Shown here in pieces: positions 7,302-14,280 of a stretch of 19,063 nucleotides of DNA. This stretch comes from an uncultured Clostridia bacterium (lineage in GTDB: Bacteria; Bacillota; Clostridia; Oscillospirales; Acutalibacteraceae): the NCBI GenBank assembly GCA_946405565.1, contig CAMJHU010000005.1, forward strand, positions 1 through 19,063, in the 5' to 3' direction. Position 1 is the stretch's first letter. Each line of letters begins with the position of its first letter. The notes below the pieces were generated by a model. It was not told the origin of the DNA, did no database searches, and worked only from the letters and a program-made list of their open reading frames with translations. The position numbers were made by a program, and so were the translations under genes.

Positions 7302-7516
7302 TGAATAATGAATAGTGAATAATGAATAGTGAATAGTGAATAGTGAAAAAGCGCCAATTAGCGGAGCGAATGCGGAGCGGGGGAGTCGAGGGGGGCGAGC
7401 CCTCCTCGCGGGTGCAGGGCAGGAGTCCTGCTGGGGAGTGGGGCAAAGCCCCACAAGGCAGGCGGAAGCCTGCCGAGCGAATCGCGCCAATTTCACAAAC
7501 GGGGAAGGGCGAATCC
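7302..7516 (+). repeat. Hairpin-rich dispersed element, copy C (plus sense)
   Basis: It begins at the M14 stop with six GTGAATA/ATGAATA-type units, then AAAAAGCGCCAATTAGC. The hairpins follow in the same order as copy B: GAGGGGGG-cgag-CCCTCCTC (7388-7407), GCAGG-agt-CCTGC (7419-7431), GTGGGGC-aaa-GCCCCAC (7438-7454) and GGCAGGC-ggaa-GCCTGCC (7457-7474). It ends with CACAAACGGGGAAGGGCGAAT. No gene is supported. The following 7517-7663 is plain AT-richer intergenic DNA with only a weak hairpin (ATTCC-gccc-GGAAT, 7575-7588) before TTTTAAT. Confidence 0.87.
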
Positions 7517-7663
7517 GGATAGGCTGACTTTTTTCTGAATTATTATATCACGATATCTGACAAAGGGCAACCCGATTCCGCCCGGAATATTTTAATAAAG
7601 CGTTAAAAATGGACGATACCAAAAAGAGAAAGGAAAATCGTTGAAATTGACGGTAAAAAAGGA

Positions 7664-7692
7664 TTGAAATCCTGTGGAAAATATGGTATATT
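7664..7692 (+). promoter_or_regulatory. Strong extended -10 sigma-A promoter for the PAP2 gene
   Basis: TTGAAA (7664-7669), a 17-bp spacer, then TGG immediately before TATATT (7687-7692). Both boxes match 5 of 6 and the TG of an extended -10 is present. Transcription should start near 7699. This places the GTG at 7714 almost at the transcript end and supports the ATG at 7774 as the real start. Confidence 0.8.
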
Positions 7693-7773
7693 ATACGGAG
7701 AAGGCTATAACGGGTGAATTGTTTTTGCCCACTTTGCCAATTGACCTACTTTGTTGTACAGAGAGATGATATA

Positions 7774-8415
7774 ATGGATACCGTTATGGAACTTTTAGGG
7801 GAACTGCTGCTGCAGATTACCGCCTATGACCAGAAAATACTCAAAGCTATCTATGATACCATGAGCCACGGTACCGTCGGCAATATGCTCGATACCGTCA
7901 TGCCCAAGATTACGATATTAGGCGATATGGGAATTGTGTGGATTATTCTCACACTGATTCTTCTCATTCCCAAAAAGACCCGCCGCACCGGTGCCGCGAT
8001 GGCGGTGGCGCTGCTGCTGGGACTGATTTTCTGCAACGGCATCCTCAAAAATGTGGTTGCCAGACCCCGTCCCTTTGACATGGCGAAATTCACGGTAGCC
8101 AAGGAAAACCTGCTGATCCCCGCGCCGACCGACTGGTCGTTCCCGTCGGGACACACCGTGTCAAGTACGGCGGCGTCCACGGCGCTGTTCAAGGATCACA
8201 CCGTGTGGGGGTTTCTGGCGTTTGTGCTGGCGCTGACCATCGCGTTTTCACGGCTGTACCTTCAGGTGCATTATCCGAGCGATGTGCTGGCGGGGCTGGT
8301 GCTGGGATTCCTCATGGGACTGTGGGGCAGCAATATTGTCAAACGGGTTTCGGATTTCGCCGCCAAGCGCAAGAGCCAGAAACAAGCCGCTGCTCCCGCG
8401 CCGACAGAGGAATAA
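7774..8415 (+). CDS. PAP2 family phosphatase, probable undecaprenyl-diphosphatase
   Basis: This 213-residue integral membrane protein has all three PAP2 motifs: K-x6-RP at 92-100 (KNVVARPRP), PSGH at 124-127, and SR-x5-H-x3-D at 159-170 (SRLYLQVHYPSD). In bacteria such proteins dephosphorylate undecaprenyl pyrophosphate to recycle the lipid carrier for peptidoglycan; that substrate is inferred. Hydrophobic segments surround the motifs, and the C-terminal 25 residues are charged and Ala/Lys-rich. An alternative GTG at 7714, 20 codons upstream, has GGAGAAGG before it, but that site overlaps the predicted transcription start. The chosen ATG has only a weak AGAGAG site. The HD-GYP-like gene follows after 63 bp without a visible terminator, so the two are probably cotranscribed. 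Confidence 0.88.
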   Translation: MDTVMELLGELLLQITAYDQKILKAIYDTMSHGTVGNMLDTVMPKITILGDMGIVWIILTLILLIPKKTRRTGAAMAVALLLGLIFCNGILKNVVARPRPFDMAKFTVAKENLLIPAPTDWSFPSGHTVSSTAASTALFKDHTVWGFLAFVLALTIAFSRLYLQVHYPSDVLAGLVLGFLMGLWGSNIVKRVSDFAAKRKSQKQAAAPAPTEE

Positions 8416-8478
8416 TCCTGCTGACGGCGCATCTATGACATAGTTCCTAAAACGCAAAGACGAGGAAAGGTGAGACGG

Positions 8479-9924
8479 ATGGTTGGTTCCAATCAGACAC
8501 AAAAAAAGACCATAGCGCAATCCATACAGGACAAAAAGACCCAAAAAGCCCAGAATCACGCCAGAGAAGAAGTGTCCATGCAGGCCATGAAGGCTGCCCG
8601 CGAGGAAAGCAAGGCAAAAGCTATGGCTGCCAAACAGGCGGAAAAGGACGCCAACGCGGCGCGCAAGGCGCGGAAGAAAGCCAAGGAAACCGAGGAACAG
8701 CTTTCCAACCGCTCGATACGCGTCAACCGCCAGATTCACCGCATCGGTCTGCTCATCAGCATAGCCATGTCCATTGCGGCGCTGGTGCTGCTGGGTACGA
8801 CAGTCTATATGATTTCGCAGGCAAATCATGATTTTATCAGCGGCAATGTGACCAATACCTCTCTCAGCCGGATCAATCAGGTGGTGGCGTCGGTGCTGCT
8901 GCTGCTGGTCACGGCGCTCACGGCGCTGATTTTCTTCTGGCTCTATCTGAAAAAATCCCCCTTCACCCGCAGTAACATCTCGATCGTGCGCATTGTGGCT
9001 GTCCTGCTCATGCTGCTTTCGGTGATGCCGGTCACGGCGCAGTGGGTCGTCGGACTTTTCTATAATATCAAAGTCGGCTGGAATATTAACCTGATTTACG
9101 TCTTCATCGGCGTGGTGTTTTACTGTATCTCCTACATCTTCGAGCAGGGCGACATCATGAAAAAGCAGGATGATGAAAAACTTAACCTGCAAAAGGAAAT
9201 CATGTTGCAATACGCGGAGGTCAGCGAAAACAAATCGGGTCAGGTCAGCCAGCACGTGCAGCGTATGTCGGAATACTGCCGCGTCCTGGCGAAGCATATG
9301 GGCATGACCGAACACGAGGTGGACGTTATCAGTACGGCTTCCATCATGCACGATATCGGCAAAATCATGATCCCCCCCGAAATCCTCATGAAGGACGCCT
9401 CTCTGAGCGATGAAGAATACGCCATTATGAAGACCCACGTCGTGGCGGGTTCGGAAATGCTGCTGGAAGGCAAGGGCGAGGTCATGGACGAAGCCCGGCG
9501 CATTTCGCTCGATCACCACGAAAACTGGGACGGCACCGGCTATCTGGGCAAAAAGGGCAATGAAATTGACATCGGCGCCCAGCTCGTGGCGATTGCCAAT
9601 CTGTTCGACTCGCTCGTCAGCGCCAGAAGCTACAAAAAGGGCTGGGAGCTGAATAAGGTCTACTCCAACATTATCGACGAAAACGGCAAGAAGTTCGGAC
9701 CCGAAGTGGTGTCGGCTTTCATAAAGGCGTATAAGGAAATGATGGATATCTATAACACCTACAACAAGACCATTTCCTACGACTGGAAGCCGCCGGAGGA
9801 TATCGTCGCAAGTTACGACGCGATTCTCGGCGAGTTCAGTCCGAGACGCAAGCCGGTGGAAGAAAAGATCGACGAGGAAGCCTACAAGAACAACGTCGAA
9901 CTCGACCTCAGAAGATTGATTTAA
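8479..9924 (+). CDS. Membrane HD-GYP-like phosphohydrolase
   Basis: The protein has 481 residues. Residues 1-88 are a charged Lys/Ala/Glu-rich region likely to form a coiled coil, followed by four transmembrane segments (about 89-112, 134-157, 167-191, 203-221) and a cytoplasmic HD-GYP-type domain from about 240. Metal-ligand candidates are present: H259, H291-D292 in MHDIGK, H320, and H346-H347 in DHHENWDGTGY, plus NLFDSLVSARSY, the usual HD-GYP segment. The GYP triad itself reads GYL (354-356), and the helix after it is altered. Canonical members hydrolyse cyclic-di-GMP; activity here is uncertain. The ATG at 8479 is chosen because GAGGAAAGG lies 8 bp upstream; a GTG at 8470 overlaps that site. 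The gene ends just before a bidirectional terminator. Confidence 0.87.
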   Translation: MVGSNQTQKKTIAQSIQDKKTQKAQNHAREEVSMQAMKAAREESKAKAMAAKQAEKDANAARKARKKAKETEEQLSNRSIRVNRQIHRIGLLISIAMSIAALVLLGTTVYMISQANHDFISGNVTNTSLSRINQVVASVLLLLVTALTALIFFWLYLKKSPFTRSNISIVRIVAVLLMLLSVMPVTAQWVVGLFYNIKVGWNINLIYVFIGVVFYCISYIFEQGDIMKKQDDEKLNLQKEIMLQYAEVSENKSGQVSQHVQRMSEYCRVLAKHMGMTEHEVDVISTASIMHDIGKIMIPPEILMKDASLSDEEYAIMKTHVVAGSEMLLEGKGEVMDEARRISLDHHENWDGTGYLGKKGNEIDIGAQLVAIANLFDSLVSARSYKKGWELNKVYSNIIDENGKKFGPEVVSAFIKAYKEMMDIYNTYNKTISYDWKPPEDIVASYDAILGEFSPRRKPVEEKIDEEAYKNNVELDLRRLI

Positions 9925-9960
9925 GCTGCAACTGTATCAAACCTTTGTACAATAAAAAAT

Positions 9961-10001
9961 ATCCGCTCGGGCAGGATTTGTCAGAGCGGATTATTTTATT
10001 T
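9961..10001. terminator. Bidirectional intrinsic terminator
   Basis: ATCCGCTC (9961-9968) pairs with GAGCGGAT (9984-9991) around a 15-nt loop. TATTTTATTT follows on the plus strand and ATTTTTTATTG on the minus strand. It closes the HD-GYP-like gene and could also end transcripts arriving from the M23 gene on the other strand. Confidence 0.82.
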
Positions 10002-10319
10002 AAGGAAATTCTCACGAAACTGTTCCCAAACCGAAAATCGGCTGCACGGCGTGAGCACGTGCGATTCAAGCGGTACCCGGTTGACCGTGGCAAATCCCAT
10101 CGCGCTCCGAACGCGGGCGGCTTTGCCGTATACAGCTCCCCGTCGCGCGCATCGAGCCGGAAGCCCCGATGTGAGCAGCGCGGTTATCCTTTGGGAGATA
10201 CAAAGAACATCAGATGATACCACCTTTATCCAGCCGCGCCCCTGCGCCGGAGTCGGATATCCGGGTACCCGGCAAAAGAAGAATGCGGAACCGTCAACCG
10301 AGCAGGCGGAAACAAATCA
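9996..10319 (-). other. GC-rich convergent gap with in-frame open extension of the M23 gene
   Basis: The 318-bp stretch downstream of the M23 gene has no recognised gene or RNA. On the minus strand the M23 frame ends in two consecutive TGA codons, and the same frame then stays open for 106 codons until a TAA at 9996-9998, only 5 bp before the terminator hairpin. The encoded string is Arg/Cys/Val-rich, uses codons uncommon in neighbouring genes (ATA, AGG, CGA) and matches nothing I know. Two plus-strand frames are also open over about 90 codons, so chance is a reasonable explanation. A perfect 12-bp palindrome CCGGGTACCCGG lies near 10260. An unrecognised structured RNA is possible. Confidence 0.35.
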
Positions 10320-11978
10320 TCAGTAATAATTCATCGGGTTGCCGGCGACGTTGTTTTTGCGGATCTCGAAATGGAGGTGGGGACCGGTGGAGGAGCCGGA
10401 ATTGCCGACCTTGGCAATCGCCTGACCCTTTGCCACCACCGCGCCCGACTTGACGCTGACCGCGCTCAGATGGGCATAGCAGGTGGAGTATCCGTTGCCG
10501 TGGGAAATGATGATGTGCAGTCCGTAGCCCGTGGCGGAGCGCTTGACCGTGACGGTGCCGGAATCGGCGGCGACCACGGTGCGACCGTAGATGCCGTGGG
10601 TGGAAATATCAATGCCGCGATGCAGCCGTCCCCAGCGATAGCCGTAGGGGGAAGAAATCGTGCGCACGCCGGGTACCGGCCATGTAAAGGCGCCGGAGCC
10701 GACCTTGCTGCCTTTCTTGGTGCCGACCACATAGACGGCTTCCACCGGTTCCTTGACGACGGTGGAAGACAGCACCTCGCAGGCGACCTGCTTGCCGTTG
10801 ATCTCCGTGACCTGCTGCACCACTTCGCGGACGCCGTTCTGTCCCTTGGTGGTACATTTGGAATAGCCGGTGTATTTGGTATTGTCCTTGATGGTTTTCT
10901 TGGTAAAGGGAATCTTTTCCTTCACGGTGACGTTGCGGACGGTCTGTACCGCCAGCACCGGAAGATCCTTTTCGAGCAGCACGGAGGTGCCTTCCTCCGG
11001 CGTGTCGGAGAGATCCTCGTTGAGCGCCATCAGGCGTTTATAGGACATATTGGCAAGATTGGCAATGGAAGCGGCGGTATCGCCCTGCATCACCGTGTAG
11101 ACCTGCGTTTCGGTGCGCTTGGTGGAAATGGTCTTCTGGAACTTTTTGGAGGAAAGAATTTTTTCCGCGTCGTAAAGTCCCTTGACAATCTGTGTTTCGC
11201 CCACGAAGGTGACGGTTTCGCCGGGGGTGCCGGTCTTGTATTTGTCGAGGAAGGATTCCAGAATAAACTGGATATCGCCGTAGCTTTTGGCAGCGGCGCA
11301 AAGCTCCCCGTCGATATACAGACCGTAAGCGCTGTCCACATTCTGGCTGTCGGCGAGCATGGCTTCACAGAGCGCCTCGGCGTTCATATTCATGCTGCTG
11401 CTGACGGCGGAAACAGCGTAGGTGGGAGAGAGGGTGGACTGGTAATCGTTGCTGCTGTTCTGCAGACGCTGGTGCAGAAGGGTAATCGCGTCGTTGTAGA
11501 CGGTTTCGTCCGCTATGTAGCCCAGCACTTTGCCGTTGCAGGCAATTTGGAGTGACCGGGAAGATTTGGCAACAGAGAATGCCACACCGCCGAGCAGTCC
11601 CAGACAAATCAGCGGGAGGGCAATATTGCGGATGCCGGCGAAAAAGTCCTTATGATTGCCCCGTACCTCGCCCAGACGTTTCCGGAACGATGTGCGGGGA
11701 GAAGCAGCCTTTTTACCGGATTTCTTCGGTTTGTCGGAAATTTCATGACAAATCTGCCGCCACTCGCGGAAAGCGCCGGCAACGGGCGCCGCCACGCCGG
11801 TGCGCCATGTATCCGCGACGCGCTGTCCCACAGGGGCAAGACGTCTGCGAAGACGGCGGCGGGGATTGTAGGTTTTGAACTGGATTTTCAGACCGACATA
11901 GCAAAGCAGACGGTAGATGCTGCCGAAAAAGCCCCGTTTCTTTGGGGAGGGGGGCTTTTTTTTGGCGGATGCGCTCAC
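10320..11978 (-). CDS. M23 peptidase with LysM and G5 domains, membrane anchored
   Basis: This 552-residue cell-wall endopeptidase has a basic cytoplasmic N terminus (1-118) and a transmembrane segment at about 119-137. Outside, an unassigned region is followed by LysM (about 293-337, YTVMQGDTAASIA), a G5-like domain (about 346-420) and a C-terminal M23/LytM domain. Zinc ligands there are H453 and D457 (HRGID) and H536 in GPHLHFE, with catalytic H503 in CYAHLS. M23 enzymes cleave peptide cross-bridges or stem peptides in peptidoglycan; LysM and G5 bind glycan. The start is a GTG because GGAAGGAG stands 8 bp upstream. ATGs at 12032 and 11999 lack a binding site and lie close to the transcription start. 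The gene ends in tandem TGA codons. It has its own promoter. Confidence 0.92.
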   Translation of the reverse strand: MSASAKKKPPSPKKRGFFGSIYRLLCYVGLKIQFKTYNPRRRLRRRLAPVGQRVADTWRTGVAAPVAGAFREWRQICHEISDKPKKSGKKAASPRTSFRKRLGEVRGNHKDFFAGIRNIALPLICLGLLGGVAFSVAKSSRSLQIACNGKVLGYIADETVYNDAITLLHQRLQNSSNDYQSTLSPTYAVSAVSSSMNMNAEALCEAMLADSQNVDSAYGLYIDGELCAAAKSYGDIQFILESFLDKYKTGTPGETVTFVGETQIVKGLYDAEKILSSKKFQKTISTKRTETQVYTVMQGDTAASIANLANMSYKRLMALNEDLSDTPEEGTSVLLEKDLPVLAVQTVRNVTVKEKIPFTKKTIKDNTKYTGYSKCTTKGQNGVREVVQQVTEINGKQVACEVLSSTVVKEPVEAVYVVGTKKGSKVGSGAFTWPVPGVRTISSPYGYRWGRLHRGIDISTHGIYGRTVVAADSGTVTVKRSATGYGLHIIISHGNGYSTCYAHLSAVSVKSGAVVAKGQAIAKVGNSGSSTGPHLHFEIRKNNVAGNPMNYY

Positions 11979-12047
11979 GGAAATCACTCCTTCCGACATA
12001 TGATAGGTGGAATCATTGACAGCGGAAATCATTACAATTCTCTTACC

Positions 12048-12075
12048 ATTATACTACAAATCTGTCATAATTCAA
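12048..12075 (-). promoter_or_regulatory. Sigma-A promoter of the M23 gene
   Basis: On the minus strand, TTGAAT (12070-12075), a 16-bp spacer and a perfect TATAAT (12048-12053). The predicted transcript starts near 12041, giving a leader of about 60 nt before the GTG start. Confidence 0.7.
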
Positions 12076-12162
12076 GTCCGAAGAGGGAAATTCTGCAATA
12101 TCGGTATAATTTTTATCAGGCAGCCGCGGGAATCAAGAGAAAATGCACAAGACCCAAGGGCA

Positions 12163-13134
12163 TCAAAGGGGATGATGACAGCGCCTGCCGCTGAAATCCA
12201 GTCCCTTTGTAAAACATTCAAAGTCAACGGAGCCTCTTTTTTCGACTTCCTCCGCCAAAAGTCCGATGAGCTGACGGGTTTCGGTTTCGGCGATGTCGGT
12301 GAGTTCATAGAAATTGAAGTGAGAGCGTTCACTGTGGTTGTCGGGATTGAACCATGTATTGCCCAGCAGATTGCCGTAATCAAACTCTGTTTCGGCGACT
12401 CTGCCATGAATATTTCCCACCAGTGAACCGCGTGAAATGCGTCCGCGGATCAGCGGCAGATGGGGCAGCACACGTTCGGCGGTGCGGGCGAGCGGCTTTT
12501 TGACCGCGTGGGCGTCGTCGAGAATGGCAGTCCACATACGGAAATCCTCCGCGAGCGTCGCCGATTGCCAGCGGGGGGTATGAATCCCGAACAAATCGCA
12601 CAGCAGCAGCGCGTAAAACAGCGCGATGCTGTCATCCAGACCTTTTTCTTCAGGGAGGCATTCCGTCAGCCGGAAATCCTGCATGAGCCGACCGGTTTCA
12701 TGACGCAGCAGCATGATGTCCAGATTGGATTCAATTTCGGCGTGATAATTGTAATTCTGCCCGCGTTCGTCGGTTTTTTCCATCAGTTCAATGTTGTAGT
12801 ATACCAGCGGATGCAATCGCCGGTCATAGCAGTAGTGGCAGCAGAAGCCCAGCGCGTAGGAATAAATTTGGAGGAAATCGGGCTTGGAGCGGCAGTAGCG
12901 GCAGACCTTGGCGACCGACTGAAGCAGTGCCGTCGGGTCGGCGGCGTGGAGCTTCCCGCCGAAGGAGCGCAGACTGCCCTGCTGCCACGGCAGCAGCCGG
13001 TGGCGAAAGAGGATGTCGGGTCCCTGACTGCCCCACAGAAACGCGATTCTGTCGGTTTCCGGGCGCTGCATGGCGGACGGCGGATGGGCAAGAATTCTCT
13101 GTCCCAGCAGCATATGACTGATCATGGAAGGCAT
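12163..13134 (-). CDS. Zinc-dependent phospholipase C family protein
   Basis: The protein has 323 residues. The pattern fits the clostridial zinc-dependent phospholipase C family (Zn_dep_PLPC type): MPSMISH at the N terminus (H7), WGSQGPDILF (D40), LGFCCHYCYDRRLHP with H100, D104 and H108, then HAEIESNLD with H131 and D139. These His and Asp residues are the expected metal ligands. There is no signal peptide, so it differs from secreted alpha-toxin type enzymes and is probably intracellular; the substrate is unknown. The ATG at 13134 has AAAGGAG 9 bp upstream, so the 18 extra upstream codons in frame are excluded. A promoter and a leader hairpin lie upstream, and 185 bp separate it from the M23 start. 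Confidence 0.78.
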   Translation of the reverse strand: MPSMISHMLLGQRILAHPPSAMQRPETDRIAFLWGSQGPDILFRHRLLPWQQGSLRSFGGKLHAADPTALLQSVAKVCRYCRSKPDFLQIYSYALGFCCHYCYDRRLHPLVYYNIELMEKTDERGQNYNYHAEIESNLDIMLLRHETGRLMQDFRLTECLPEEKGLDDSIALFYALLLCDLFGIHTPRWQSATLAEDFRMWTAILDDAHAVKKPLARTAERVLPHLPLIRGRISRGSLVGNIHGRVAETEFDYGNLLGNTWFNPDNHSERSHFNFYELTDIAETETRQLIGLLAEEVEKRGSVDFECFTKGLDFSGRRCHHPL

Positions 13135-13159
13135 GGCTATACGCTCCTTTGTGTAAAGT

Positions 13160-13208
13160 CTGAAAGAAAGACACAAGGCGGACGACAAAATGCCGCCCGC
13201 CTTGTGTC
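13160..13208 (-). terminator. Terminator-like hairpin in the leader of the phospholipase C family gene
   Basis: GACACAAGGCGG (13170-13181) pairs perfectly over 12 bp with CCGCCTTGTGTC (13197-13208). On the minus strand it is followed by TTTCTTTCAG, which is U-rich; on the plus strand it is followed by AGAAAAGAG, which is not. It therefore terminates minus-strand transcripts. It lies between the candidate promoter at 13257 and the ribosome binding site at 13143, so it may act as an attenuator, or it may simply end upstream transcripts. Confidence 0.65.
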
Positions 13209-13256
13209 AGAAAAGAGTATCAAAAAAGGGATAGGAGTAGGTGTAGTCCACATAAG

Positions 13257-13285
13257 ATCATAACGGATGATGTCAGCACCGACAA
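13257..13285 (-). promoter_or_regulatory. Candidate promoter of the phospholipase C family gene
   Basis: On the minus strand, TTGTCG (13280-13285), a 17-bp spacer and TATGAT (13257-13262). Transcription from about 13250 would give a leader of about 115 nt that contains the hairpin at 13170-13208. Confidence 0.45.
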
Positions 13286-13480
13286 TATTGTATTTTAACT
13301 GAAAGGAGAACCACATATGGGGTTCGTCTGACGTCCGTTACTGTCATATAGTATAGCGAGACATTATGAACGTCGTATTAACTGACCAATAACACTTTAT
13401 GAATTAAAGAGAGGGATTTGATAGAAGTATGAATTTTATTAACAATTTTTATGATATATTTACAAATTCCTGACAGAACA
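13286..13480. other. AT-rich gap with two plus-strand mini-ORFs
   Basis: No ordinary gene is visible between the lipoprotein stop and the phospholipase promoter. On the plus strand GAAAGGAG stands 8 bp before ATG 13316, which opens a four-codon frame (MGFV, stop at 13328). A second site, AGAGAGGG, precedes ATG 13429, which codes the 14-residue MNFINNFYDIFTNS (stop at 13471). Both have ribosome binding sites of the kind used by real genes here, but such short frames arise easily by chance. No terminator for the minus-strand lipoprotein gene was found. Confidence 0.3.
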
Positions 13481-14071
13481 TCAATCTTCTATGACGGTAT
13501 ATGCCGAAACGACCGCGGTACGGATTTCCGACATCAGATCGGCGATATCCTGTGATCTGACAATATACCATTTATTGTTGACTTTGCTGAGGGTAATTTC
13601 CGCGGTCGAAGGGATGCGATCGGCTTGCCCCACTGTTTTTTTGATGGACAGGCGGAGGATTTCGGCGGGGGGCTTTTCGGAGGTATCCTGTTCGATCTGG
13701 AGCATGGCGCTGTCGAGCGCCTCACGGCAGATGGTCTGATAGTCCTCGGGCGCGGCGATGCTGATCTGTGCGATGGCGGCATTTCCGCTGACGGTGATGC
13801 CCTCGACGGTACGGGTGGTGCGGGAGGTCAGCAGCTTGCAGGCGGCATTGACCTCGGCGCTGTCGTCGTAGGCGGCAAACTTGGTGAGACTGACCTGATT
13901 CATCCTGGCGATGTTGTATTGACCGAAGGCGTCGAGATACTGTTCGACGGCGGAGCGGGTCATATCCTTGTCGTCGTCGGGTTTTTCGCCGCAGGAAACA
14001 CACGTCAGCAGCAGACAGCAGGCGGTCAGCAGCGCCAGCCAGCGTGTCATGATAAAATGCGTTAAGTGCAT
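13481..14071 (-). CDS. Putative lipoprotein of unknown function
   Basis: The protein has 196 residues. The N terminus is a signal sequence (hydrophobic 10-23) with a candidate lipobox ending at Cys27 (TCVSC-GEK), followed by a short acidic spacer (PDDDKD). The rest is a soluble domain of about 165 residues, reading VEQYLDAFGQYN early and NNKWYIVRSQDIADLM near the end. That resembles the NTF2-like/DUF domains often seen in clostridial lipoproteins with a WYI strand (weak resemblance). The ATG at 14071 is preferred: GAAGAAGGG lies about 14 bp upstream, and the longer frame to 14143 would run into the mobile element. A second ATG is 7 codons downstream. It follows the D,D-carboxypeptidase gene on the same strand and is probably cotranscribed with it. 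Confidence 0.7.
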   Translation of the reverse strand: MHLTHFIMTRWLALLTACCLLLTCVSCGEKPDDDKDMTRSAVEQYLDAFGQYNIARMNQVSLTKFAAYDDSAEVNAACKLLTSRTTRTVEGITVSGNAAIAQISIAAPEDYQTICREALDSAMLQIEQDTSEKPPAEILRLSIKKTVGQADRIPSTAEITLSKVNNKWYIVRSQDIADLMSEIRTAVVSAYTVIED

Positions 14072-14122
14072 AGAATAGAACCGTTCCCTTCTTCTGTGTA
14101 GAATGATCTGCAATGAGCAAAC

Positions 14123-14267
14123 CACTATCCACAACTTAAGCACTCCCCCAGTCAGCTACGCTGACAGCCCCCTCAAAGAGGGAGCCGGAGATTGCCTCCC
14201 TCTTTGAGGGAGGTGGCACGCCGCAGGCGTGACGGAAGGAGTTAATTTCACTAAGTTGTGGACAGTG
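14123..14267. mobile_element. 145-bp MITE-like element with 16-bp TIRs and 10-bp target duplication
   Basis: The left terminal inverted repeat CACTATCCACAACTTA (14123-14138) matches the complement of the right one, TAAGTTGTGGACAGTG (14252-14267), at 15 of 16 positions. Immediately outside both ends lies the identical 10-bp sequence ATGAGCAAAC (14113-14122 and 14268-14277), a textbook target-site duplication. Inside are four hairpins: GTCAGC-tac-GCTGAC, a C-rich stem around CTCaaaGAG, CCTCCCTC-ttt-GAGGGAGG and CACGCC-gca-GGCGTG. The two halves are themselves imperfect inverted copies. There is no coding capacity, so movement would need a transposase elsewhere. It inserted 4 bp downstream of the carboxypeptidase stop. 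Confidence 0.92.
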
Positions 14268-14280
14268 ATGAGCAAACAGG

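Noticed and set aside
7336..7527. Small frames within dispersed element copy C
   Set aside because: They lie wholly inside repeat DNA with hairpins and are not shared as a protein between copies.
7714..7773. Alternative GTG start of the PAP2 gene with GGAGAAGG upstream
   Set aside because: The site overlaps the predicted transcription start at about 7699, and the extra 20 residues (Cys-rich) are unlike PAP2 N termini. Kept only as a note.
9990..10320. tmRNA, RNase P RNA, SRP RNA or 6S RNA in the GC-rich gap
   Set aside because: None of the conserved sequence blocks of these RNAs could be found on either strand.
10320..10322. Recoding (selenocysteine or read-through) at the TGA after the M23 domain
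   Set aside because: The M23 domain is already complete at NPMNYY, a second TGA follows immediately, and there is no sign of a recoding element.
9945..10326. Plus-strand frames of about 90 codons in the gap after the HD-GYP-like gene
   Set aside because: They start at or beyond the terminator, have no ribosome binding site, and match no known family.
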